Source of the DNA: Saprospiraceae bacterium
GTDB lineage: Bacteria > Bacteroidota > Bacteroidia > Chitinophagales > Saprospiraceae
Reading direction: 5' to 3'
Length of the DNA: 5,732 nt
Assembly (NCBI GenBank): GCA_020436865.1
Contig: JAGQXA010000490.1
Location: 1 to 5,732, forward strand
Part shown: positions 1-5,732 of the stretch, piece by piece
How the letters are laid out: each line of letters starts with the position of its first letter
Numbering within the stretch: the stretch's first letter is position 1
Program-made: the position numbers and the translations under genes
The notes under the pieces: model-generated
What the model was told of the DNA's origin: nothing
Database searches by the model: none
The model's input: the letters and a program-made list of their open reading frames with translations, nothing else

Positions 1-965
1 CGCGTGTAGCGTTTGGGGTTCAGGCGCACGTCCTGCAGCAGGAGTTCCATGTTGAGCAGGGTGCGGGTGAGGTTGTCGTAGAGGGCCGGGTCGTTGACCA
101 GCATACCGAGGGTATTGTCGCCCTGGTCGATCTTGGCCAGGATGCCGGAGAGGTCGGCCACGGCCTGGTCGACCGTTTTAAGGGTACCCTGGAATTGGCG
201 GATCGTCTCGGTCGTTTCGCTGACGGTTTGTCCGAGTTGGGCTTCCTTGAGTTCGGAGCTGAGCGACTCGACATTCGACAGGATGGTCTTGATCTCGGCA
301 TTGCTTTCTTCCAGGCTGCCGGTGATGGAGGCCACGTTCTGCAGGCTCGCCTGGATAGAGCCGGAGGAAGCCGCCAGCAGTTGATCGAGGCGACGGGTGC
401 TGGAATTGAGGTTGGCCAGGGTGCCTTTCACGTCTTCGATGCTCTCGGCGAAGGCGCCGCCCTGATCGGCCTGGGCCAGCAAGGTGTCGACGATCTCTTT
501 GAGCCCTTCGCGCAAGATCTGCAGGTAGGTTTCCACATTGTCGGTTCCGACCATCGAGTTGAGGAAGCCGACGGTTTCTCCCGGCAGGTGATCACCCGAG
601 CTGGCACAGGCGTCGCCCGAGCAGGTGCCTTCGAATTTGAGGACGACGGCGCGGCCGCCCATCATGCCCGTCGTGCGGATCTGCGCGATGGCGGTGCGCG
701 GAATGGGCACGTCCTTGCGCACGTCGAGCTCGACCACGATCTTGGTCAGGTCTTGCGGTTTCAGGTAGACGTCTTTGACGATGCCCACCTGGAAGCCGTT
801 GACGAGCACCGGGTTGGAGATGGCCAGTTCGTCGACATGGTCGTATTCGACGTAGAAGATCTGGGAGGAAGCCAGGATATTCTTGCCTTTGAGGAACTCA
901 TATCCCCAAATGAGCACACTGATGGCCACCACGGCCAGGATTCCGATTTTGGTTTCTCTTGCCAT
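1..965 (-). CDS. MlaD/MCE-family lipid transport protein (3'-truncated by window edge)
   Basis: Likely the periplasmic, inner-membrane-anchored substrate-binding subunit of an Mla-like ABC transporter that moves phospholipids or related lipids between the membranes. The 321 visible residues begin MARETKIGILAVV. A single transmembrane anchor spans about residues 5-21 with a short cytosolic N-terminus. The MCE domain covers about 36-111 and includes 'VNGFQVGIVKDVYL' (55-68) and 'TTGMMGGRAVVLKF' (98-111). Residues about 135-310 are helical and polar with coiled-coil character, and the end carries 'NTLGMLVNDPALYDNL' and 'DVRLNPKRYT'. In Bacteroidota homologues the RLNPKRY motif lies close to the C-terminus, so only a short tail should be missing. 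Cys115 and Cys120 form a close pair just after the MCE domain. ATG at 965 is chosen because it directly precedes the membrane anchor; no Shine-Dalgarno is visible. The gene lies 112 bp downstream of the amidase on the same strand. The ATPase and permease partners are not in view. The family call is firm; the exact lipid is unknown. Confidence 0.93.
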   Translation of the reverse strand, partial: MARETKIGILAVVAISVLIWGYEFLKGKNILASSQIFYVEYDHVDELAISNPVLVNGFQVGIVKDVYLKPQDLTKIVVELDVRKDVPIPRTAIAQIRTTGMMGGRAVVLKFEGTCSGDACASSGDHLPGETVGFLNSMVGTDNVETYLQILREGLKEIVDTLLAQADQGGAFAESIEDVKGTLANLNSSTRRLDQLLAASSGSIQASLQNVASITGSLEESNAEIKTILSNVESLSSELKEAQLGQTVSETTETIRQFQGTLKTVDQAVADLSGILAKIDQGDNTLGMLVNDPALYDNLTRTLLNMELLLQDVRLNPKRYT

Positions 966-979
966 GTACCGAGTTTTTA

Positions 980-1008
980 AACGGAATGAGAGGAAATGCG
1001 ATTCCGTT
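980..1008 (-). promoter_or_regulatory. Inverted repeat in the leader of the mlaD-like gene
   Basis: A perfect 8-bp inverted repeat, AACGGAAT (980-987) and ATTCCGTT (1001-1008), encloses a 13-nt loop. It ends 14 nt before the ATG of the mlaD-like gene. Read on the minus strand it is followed by TTTAAAAACTCGG, not a T-run, so a terminator is unlikely. It could be an mRNA hairpin limiting access to the start, a processing site, or an operator for a dimeric regulator. The repeat is directly visible; the function is inference. Confidence 0.45.
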
Positions 1009-1051
1009 GCCGGTTTGCAACTAAGGCGCCAAATTTCCGGCATTTTTTGTC

Positions 1052-1079
1052 AAAAACAGAACTTTCCCCCGGAAAAGTT
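1052..1079 (-). terminator. Putative intrinsic terminator after the amidase gene
   Basis: On the minus strand, bases 1079-1060 form an inverted repeat (AACTTTTC / GGAAAGTT arms: seven Watson-Crick pairs and one G-T pair, 4-nt loop). CTG and a run of five T (1056-1052) follow. The stem begins inside the TAA stop codon of the amidase (1078-1080), so it is placed to end that transcript. The stem is A/T-rich at its base, so termination may be partial, letting some transcription continue into the mlaD-like gene 95 nt further on. No RNA evidence is available. Confidence 0.5.
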
Positions 1080-2505
1080 AGCGGAGTCCTAATTCGCGCT
1101 TGGCCTGGGTGACGGAAATGCGCAGCCCGTCTTTGTAAGCCACGACGAAGGCGTCGGTAAAGCCGCGCTGGCGCAACTGTGCCCGGGCCTCGGAGGCCGC
1201 GTCCAGCGTATCGAAATTGCGGGCCTGGTACTTGTAGAGGCCGTCTTCCTGAACGACCTGCACCAGATAGCCGACCTCGCGCCAGTGGGCGAAGTTGGTC
1301 TCGATGGGCTGAGGGGAGGCTGCCAATTGCACGCGGAACTGGATATGGCCGGGCGCGTCGAGCGTGCCGCCGGTGGCCGGACTTTTTTCGTGAAAGTCGG
1401 CCGGTGGGGGAGTCGCGGAGGCGATCGACGAGGTAGCCGGGCTTTGGGCGGGCGTGGCGGCGTAGGTCTGAGCGATCTGAGGTGTATCGATAGCCAGCGT
1501 TTGGGGCTTGGGTTGCGGCTGTTCGGTAGTACTTTGGCTGGCGGGGGTGACTTTCGGGTTGGTCGCCATCGATTCCGGAAGTTGGTTCATAGCCACCGGC
1601 AGCACGGGCGGCGGCGTATCGGTGCCCTCCATTTCCGACTTGTAGCTGTGAAAGGCGAGGAGGATGGCCTGGGCGACCTGCAATTGGCCGGTTTCGCTCA
1701 TGAGGTATTCCTCTTCGAGGCTGTTGCTCAGAAAACCCGTTTCGATGAGCACGCTGGGCATGGCTGTAGCCCGGAGTACCAGAAAACCCGCCTGTTTAAC
1801 CCCCCGGCTGTGGAGGTTGGCCACGCCGGCCATTTGCTGCTCGACCTTGCCGGCAAACAGGATGCTTTGTTCGAGATAGGCATTTTGATACATCGACAGG
1901 ATGATGTGTCCTTCCGGAGAGTTGGGGTCGTAGTCGTAGTTCTCTTCATAGTTGTCTTCCAGCAAAATGGCCGAGTTTTCGCGCATGGCCACTTCCAGGT
2001 TCTCCTGCATCCGGTGGGGGCCGAGCACATAGGTTTCCGAACCGTGCACATGACTGGCCTTCGGAATGAAGTTGCAGTGGATGGACAGGAACAGGTCGGC
2101 ATTGCTTTGATTGGCGATCTGAGCGCGCTTGTGCAGCGGTATGAACACATCGCTGTCGCGCGTGAGAATGACCTGAAGATCGGGATAATGCGTGCGCAAC
2201 AACTCGCCCAATTGCAGGGCGATGTTCAGGGCGATGGTCTTTTCGTAAGAAGAGGAACCGAGGCAACCCGGATCATGCCCGCCGTGGCCGGCATCGATCA
2301 CTACCTTTTTTATTCCGAAATTCTTGGGGGGACTTACGCGCAGTTCGTTAATTTTACCCCGATGGGTTCGCAGGCTGTCGTGAGAAGGCTGTGAATAGGC
2401 GTGGGTAGCGGTCGTCGCCGCTCTGACGGAAGTGTTAAAGTGGTCAGAGAAGAACGGCAAAACAAAGAACAGCATCGTTAGACAAGCGAAGCGCGACTTA
2501 AGCAT
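1078..2505 (-). CDS. N-acetylmuramoyl-L-alanine amidase (Amidase_3) with C-terminal SPOR domain
   Basis: A secreted zinc amidase that cleaves the bond between N-acetylmuramic acid and L-alanine in peptidoglycan, probably during septal splitting or wall remodelling. The protein has 475 residues. A signal peptide spans about 1-29, with a hydrophobic core at 8-19 and likely cleavage near 'SVRA'. The Amidase_3 domain spans about 66-288. Its predicted zinc ligands are His74 (in DAGHGG), Glu88 (in YEK) and His143 (in SIHCN), with catalytic Glu255 in 'IETGF'. All are intact, so it should be active. An acidic insertion at about 160-212 lies within the domain. A Pro/Thr/Ser/Gln/Ala-rich linker follows (292-385). 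A SPOR domain at about 387-463, with 'FRVQLAAS' and 'AFVVAYKDGLRI', should bind glycan strands lacking stem peptides at division sites. ATG 2505 is the first start after an in-frame TGA (2518-2520). The gene is divergent from the LptD-like gene and upstream of the mlaD-like gene. Whether it is AmiA, AmiB or AmiC-like in role cannot be told. Confidence 0.96.
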   Translation of the reverse strand: MLKSRFACLTMLFFVLPFFSDHFNTSVRAATTATHAYSQPSHDSLRTHRGKINELRVSPPKNFGIKKVVIDAGHGGHDPGCLGSSSYEKTIALNIALQLGELLRTHYPDLQVILTRDSDVFIPLHKRAQIANQSNADLFLSIHCNFIPKASHVHGSETYVLGPHRMQENLEVAMRENSAILLEDNYEENYDYDPNSPEGHIILSMYQNAYLEQSILFAGKVEQQMAGVANLHSRGVKQAGFLVLRATAMPSVLIETGFLSNSLEEEYLMSETGQLQVAQAILLAFHSYKSEMEGTDTPPPVLPVAMNQLPESMATNPKVTPASQSTTEQPQPKPQTLAIDTPQIAQTYAATPAQSPATSSIASATPPPADFHEKSPATGGTLDAPGHIQFRVQLAASPQPIETNFAHWREVGYLVQVVQEDGLYKYQARNFDTLDAASEARAQLRQRGFTDAFVVAYKDGLRISVTQAKRELGLR

Positions 2506-2563
2506 GGCGTAGGGTTTTCATTCGCTACCGGCGGCCTTCAGCTAGGCGCCCGAATATGGGCCG
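2506..2563. other. Divergent intergenic region between the amidase and LptD-like genes
   Basis: Only 58 bp separate the two annotated starts (97 bp if the LptD-like gene starts at TTG 2603). It must hold, or overlap with, the 5' signals of both genes. I see no clear Shine-Dalgarno for either gene. Short GC-rich inverted segments lie at 2548-2561 (GCCC/GGGC) and 2559-2570 (GGCC/GGCC); the second spans the ATG at 2564. No convincing plus-strand Bacteroidota promoter (TTTG ... TAnnTTTG) was found. Confidence 0.5.
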
Positions 2564-5425
2564 ATGGGCCTTCGACCCCCGCAAAATAACGCAAATAATC
2601 AGTTGAAAACAAAACTACCCATAACAATTTTGTTTCTGCTGACGGCCCTTCCCGCCGGTGTTTTCGCACAGGAACTCCAGCCTCCGGCCGACAGTTTGCC
2701 CCCTCCTGCAGCGGTGCTTCCGGTCGATAGCCTGTTGTCCGTCCCCCCGCTGCAGCGCTCTCTACCCGTCGATACGTTCCCCTTGGCCGACAGCCTCCGG
2801 CCGGCCGCTGCGCCGGTTCGCGACGGCCGGCCGGAGCCCGAGGTCAAGATTGCCGAAGGCGGCCTCGACGGACCGGTAGATTACACGGCGCGCGACTCCA
2901 TGATCTACGATCTGGAAAACCAACGCGTCTATTTGTACGGCGGCGCCCAGATCAAATACACCGGAGTCGATCTGACGGCCGCCTACATCGAATTCGACTG
3001 GAAGAACAATACGGTCAGGGCCAAAGGCCATCGCGACCTCCTGGGGCGTTGGCAAGAAATGCCGACCTTCAGCGACGGTACGCAGAACCTGCAGGCGCAG
3101 GAGTTCCTGTACAATTTCGAGACCAACAAGGCGGTCATTTACGAGGTGCTGACCACGCAGAACGACCTCTACGTACGCGGAGAGCAGGCCAAGTTGATCC
3201 GGACCGAAACCGACACGTCCCACACCGACGTGATCTACAACAAGAACGCCATCTTTACGACCTGCGACCATCCGGAGCCACACTTTGGCGTGCGCAGCCG
3301 AAAGCAGAAAGTGATCGCCGACAAGGTGGTGGTGGTCGGTCCGTCAAATGTGGAGATCATGGGCGTGCCGACGCCGCTTTGGCTACCGTTCGGCTTTTTT
3401 CCGGTAACGAAGGGGAAGAGTACCGGACTCATCTTCCCACAGACCTACGAGTATTCGCCGGCCTGGGGATTTGGCTTCCGGAATGTGGGCTGGTACTTTC
3501 CGATCAGCGAGTACATGAACCTGCAACTCACCACCGATATCTACCTGAAAGGCACCTATCGCCTGCGGGCCACCGGCAATTACAACCGCAGATACAAGTA
3601 CAACGGGCGGTTCTTCTTTGAATTCAGCGATCTGCGCAACGAAGACCCGACCGGCAACTTCGTGCGCGACCGGGCCGTGCAACTGACGCTGTCGCACAAA
3701 CAGGATGCAAAGGCGCACCCCTCACGCAATATCGGCGGCAACATCGACATCCAGACCAACAATGCCCGCAGCCGCAACTACAACGACGCTGAAAATGTAT
3801 TGGCGACCGATCTTAGTTCGAATTTCACCTATCGCGAGTCGTTTCCGGGCAAACCCTACAACTTGTCGGTCGGCCTTACGCATTCGCAAAACACCCAATC
3901 GCGCGATGTGACCATCAGCTTCCCGACGGTTAACTTCCAGACGCAGACGCTGTATCCCTTCAAACCCAAGGGAAGGCCGAGTCAGGACAAGTGGTACGAA
4001 AAGGTGACCCTGACCTACCGCGGAGAAGCACGCAGCGAACTGAGGGGTAAGGACACTACCATTTTCCGGAAGGAATCGATCGAGAACATCCAGTTCGGCG
4101 CCCGGCACGACATCACCTCCGACGCATCCTTCAAATTGGGCTATTTCAATATCAACCCGCGGATCTCCTACGACGAGGTCTGGTATTTCAAAACGCAGGA
4201 AAAGTATTTCGATCCCACCCTGGTCATCGTCGACGATACGGCCACGATCGACGGCGAACTGGTGGTCTTGTCGTCCGACACGACCTTCGGCACCGTCACG
4301 GATTCGATCAACTTCGGCTTCAAGCCCCTGCGGAAGTTCAATACCGGGGTCAATATCGATACCAAGCTCTTCGGAACCCTTCCCCTCAAGCTGGGCCGGC
4401 TGAAGGGCGTGCGGCATGTGGTGACGCCCTCGATCGGACTGAGCTACACGCCCGACTACACCCGCGAGGGCTGGGGGTACTTCAACTCCGTACGTACCGA
4501 TAGCCGCGACCCGGAGTTGATGGAGACCTACTCGGTTTTCCCGAATGGATTGTATTCCGGCGAGCGACCTTCTTCGACGGCCGGGCAACAATTGTTGCTG
4601 ACCTACCGCCTCAGCAGTTTTGTCGAGGCCAAGGTAGCGGCCAAACGCGATACGACGCAAACCTCCCGGGGCGCTCCGCCGAAAGATCGCATCATTCGAT
4701 TGTTGCGGCGGCTCGATCTCGACGGCAACTACAATTTTGCTGCCGACTCTCTGAAATTCAGCACCTTGCGCCTGTCGGCCAATAGCACTCTGTTTGGCGG
4801 TCTGACCAGCGTGATCCTGTCGGCGACCTACGATTTCTACGAGATCAACGAGAAGGGCAATCGCATCGAGCAGTTCGTTTGGGATACGCGGGGCAAGCCC
4901 TTGCGCTTCGTCGACGCCCGCGCCAGTTTTTCCACGACTCTGACGGTCAAGAAGATCCGGGATATCTTCTCCGGGGGCGCCGCGGCCACGAGCGGGCAGG
5001 GGAGGAGTCCGGCCGCACCCCCGGGTCGGCGATCCGTGCAGGAGGAAGGCTTGCTAAGCGTGTTCGAGAACTTTAACATCCGCCACAACCTCGTGCTGCA
5101 GGGGCAGTCGACCGCAACGGTCGATACGTTCTTCGTGCAAACCAATGTCATCACGTTGAACGGCAATGTACCGCTCACGCCGGCTTGGCGGGTGTCTGTC
5201 GGTAGTTTCGGCTACGATTTCGTGAATAAGAAGGTCACCTTTCCTTCGCTTTCGATCTCGCGCGATCTGCACTGTTGGAATATGGGCCTGAGCTGGCAGC
5301 CTTCGCGCGGCACCTACGCTTTTTTCCTGCGGGTCGATCCGGGCTCCATTTTCGACTTCATCAACATTCCCTATCAGAAAGGCAATCAGGATGCGTTCTT
5401 CAGCGGCGGTTTTTCGGGGTTCTAG
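2564..5425 (+). CDS. lptD: LptD-like LPS-assembly outer-membrane protein
   Basis: Predicted outer-membrane translocon that receives LPS or lipooligosaccharide from the periplasmic Lpt bridge and inserts it into the outer leaflet. The 953 residues are longer than the 784 of E. coli LptD but normal for my recollection of Bacteroidota homologues. Order: signal peptide ('LPITILFLLTALPAGVFAQ', core about 18-35, likely cleavage after Ala35); Pro-rich segment with repeated DSL-type units (38-84); OstA/LptA-like beta domain (about 104-270), including 'YLYGGAQIKYTGVDLTAAY'; then a long barrel (about 285-945) of alternating aromatic/polar strands. 'PLWLPFGFFPV' and 'GLIFPQTYEYSPAWGFGF' mark the join. 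The protein ends in Phe, as many barrels do. The only cysteines are Cys234 and Cys904. An in-frame TAG at 2543-2545 limits the start to ATG 2564 or TTG 2603; the latter would give a typical short signal peptide (MKTKLPITI...). LptE and other Lpt genes are not in the window. The substrate is inferred from family. Confidence 0.92.
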   Translation: MGLRPPQNNANNQLKTKLPITILFLLTALPAGVFAQELQPPADSLPPPAAVLPVDSLLSVPPLQRSLPVDTFPLADSLRPAAAPVRDGRPEPEVKIAEGGLDGPVDYTARDSMIYDLENQRVYLYGGAQIKYTGVDLTAAYIEFDWKNNTVRAKGHRDLLGRWQEMPTFSDGTQNLQAQEFLYNFETNKAVIYEVLTTQNDLYVRGEQAKLIRTETDTSHTDVIYNKNAIFTTCDHPEPHFGVRSRKQKVIADKVVVVGPSNVEIMGVPTPLWLPFGFFPVTKGKSTGLIFPQTYEYSPAWGFGFRNVGWYFPISEYMNLQLTTDIYLKGTYRLRATGNYNRRYKYNGRFFFEFSDLRNEDPTGNFVRDRAVQLTLSHKQDAKAHPSRNIGGNIDIQTNNARSRNYNDAENVLATDLSSNFTYRESFPGKPYNLSVGLTHSQNTQSRDVTISFPTVNFQTQTLYPFKPKGRPSQDKWYEKVTLTYRGEARSELRGKDTTIFRKESIENIQFGARHDITSDASFKLGYFNINPRISYDEVWYFKTQEKYFDPTLVIVDDTATIDGELVVLSSDTTFGTVTDSINFGFKPLRKFNTGVNIDTKLFGTLPLKLGRLKGVRHVVTPSIGLSYTPDYTREGWGYFNSVRTDSRDPELMETYSVFPNGLYSGERPSSTAGQQLLLTYRLSSFVEAKVAAKRDTTQTSRGAPPKDRIIRLLRRLDLDGNYNFAADSLKFSTLRLSANSTLFGGLTSVILSATYDFYEINEKGNRIEQFVWDTRGKPLRFVDARASFSTTLTVKKIRDIFSGGAAATSGQGRSPAAPPGRRSVQEEGLLSVFENFNIRHNLVLQGQSTATVDTFFVQTNVITLNGNVPLTPAWRVSVGSFGYDFVNKKVTFPSLSISRDLHCWNMGLSWQPSRGTYAFFLRVDPGSIFDFINIPYQKGNQDAFFSGGFSGF
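2582..2614 (-). promoter_or_regulatory. Weak candidate Bacteroidota promoter for the amidase gene
   Basis: On the minus strand, TTTTG (2614-2610) and TATTTTG (2588-2582) are separated by 21 nt. This resembles the Bacteroidota primary-sigma pattern TTTG / TAnnTTTG, though the -7 element is one base short of consensus. It lies about 77 nt upstream of the amidase ATG, inside the first codons of the LptD-like gene as annotated. If real, the two genes have overlapping 5' ends, or the LptD-like protein starts later than ATG 2564. A/T-rich sequence makes chance matches likely here. Confidence 0.22.
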
Positions 5426-5433
5426 GACCACTT

Positions 5434-5732
5434 CTACCGCCTTTCCCCCAGTTCCTTGTTGAACTCCGCCGTTTCCACCTGCGGATCTTTTTCCAGGATC
5501 TGCAGCATATGCTCGGGCTCGGTGAGATAGGGGTCGAAGCGGAACAGCCAGATATTCATTGAGCGGGAGAGCTGGGCTTTGAGAGAGGCGTACTGTCGTT
5601 GGTAGCCCATCACCCACTGTTGGGCATCGGCTTCCGCTTGTAGTTGTACGATGATCTCGTCGGGGATGACGTAATTCGGCAGGCCGAAGCTCGGCTTTTC
5701 GAGCAGTTCCCAATCGTCGGCATTTGCCAGGA
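5434..5732 (-). CDS. S8 (subtilisin-type) propeptide-like protein, C-terminal part only
   Basis: A minus-strand reading frame enters from the right edge, and 98 residues precede its TAG stop (5434-5436). Key stretches are 'NYVIPDEIIVQLQ' (19-31), 'LSRSMNIWLFRFDP' (54-67) and 'MLQILEKDPQVETAEFNKEL' (75-94). This order, ending in the 'xVxxAxFN' motif, matches my recollection of the N-terminal I9-like propeptide of Bacteroidota S8 serine proteases, a chaperone and inhibitor of the protease. In those enzymes the catalytic domain (typically opening with a PNDP...QW-type segment) follows at once. Here translation stops after 'ELGERR', and the LptD-like gene's stop lies 8 bp further, so no protease domain can follow. 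It may be a standalone protease inhibitor, the C-terminal domain of a longer protein, or the remnant of a broken protease gene. The start and any signal peptide lie outside the window. That it codes is well supported by frame and composition; the family call is moderate and the function unproven. Confidence 0.62.
   Translation of the reverse strand, partial: LANADDWELLEKPSFGLPNYVIPDEIIVQLQAEADAQQWVMGYQRQYASLKAQLSRSMNIWLFRFDPYLTEPEHMLQILEKDPQVETAEFNKELGERR

Noticed and set aside
195..980. 261-residue open frame on the plus strand
   Set aside because: It is antisense to the MlaD-like gene, which has a recognisable membrane anchor and MCE domain. The frame is open because of GC-biased third positions and shows no family motif.
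1048..1053. Perfect TTGACA on the minus strand as a -35 box for the mlaD-like gene
   Set aside because: No TATAAT-like box lies 16-18 nt downstream, Bacteroidota use a different promoter pattern, and the bases overlap the T-run of the terminator candidate.
1351..1632. Pro/Thr/Gln-rich stretch of the amidase as a repeat array
   Set aside because: It is a low-complexity linker between the catalytic and SPOR domains; no regular repeat unit could be seen at DNA or protein level.
1285..2394. 369-residue open frame on the plus strand
   Set aside because: It lies antisense to the amidase, whose catalytic motifs and SPOR domain are clear. The plus-strand product is rich in Arg/Gly/His/Val with no recognisable domain.
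2548..2561. Short GCCC/GGGC inverted repeat in the divergent intergenic region
   Set aside because: Four-base arms are expected by chance in sequence this GC-rich.
3722..4660. 312-residue open frame on the minus strand
   Set aside because: It lies inside the LptD-like barrel region in antisense and has the composition of a mirrored high-GC gene (many Arg, Gly, Val) with no motif.
5054..5713. 219-residue open frame on the minus strand spanning the convergent junction
   Set aside because: It overlaps both the LptD-like C-terminus and the propeptide-like gene. The alternative minus frame (5434-5732) gives a protein with family-like motifs, whereas this one gives low-complexity Arg/Pro/Ala sequence.

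Overview
The window suggests a member of the Bacteroidota with fairly high GC (about 55-60 % by eye), possibly a Saprospiria/Lewinella-like or related lineage; the genus cannot be named from this sequence. The evidence is the protein set: a Bacteroidota-type LptD-like outer-membrane protein, an Amidase_3 plus SPOR cell-wall amidase, and a single-pass MCE (MlaD-like) protein ending in the 'RLNPKRY' motif typical of that phylum. Starts without clear Shine-Dalgarno sequences fit as well.

Layout. Positions 1-965 (minus strand) hold an MlaD/MCE-family gene that runs off the left edge just before its expected C-terminus. Positions 966-1077 are a 112-bp gap with two inverted repeats. One overlaps the amidase stop codon and is followed by a T-run, so it looks like an intrinsic terminator. 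The other sits 14 nt before the mlaD-like start. Positions 1078-2505 (minus) encode a complete secreted N-acetylmuramoyl-L-alanine amidase with a C-terminal SPOR domain. Positions 2506-2563 (up to 2602 if the later start is used) are a divergent intergenic region. Positions 2564-5425 (plus) encode a complete LptD-like LPS-assembly outer-membrane protein. Only 8 bp beyond its stop, a convergent minus-strand gene (5434-5732) enters from the right edge. Its visible C-terminal part resembles the N-terminal propeptide (I9-like) of Bacteroidota subtilisin-family (S8) proteases, but it stops where the protease domain would begin.

The three main genes form an envelope-biogenesis neighbourhood: LPS insertion into the outer membrane (LptD-like), peptidoglycan cleavage (amidase), and phospholipid or lipid transport across the periplasm (MCE protein). 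As I recall it, this neighbourhood recurs in Bacteroidota, so it is largely a conserved housekeeping region. I saw no tRNA, rRNA, CRISPR array, insertion sequence or phage gene, and nothing that amounts to a wholly new system. The points most worth a second look are the truncated or standalone propeptide-like gene, the single pair of cysteines in LptD, and the structured leader between the amidase and mlaD-like genes.
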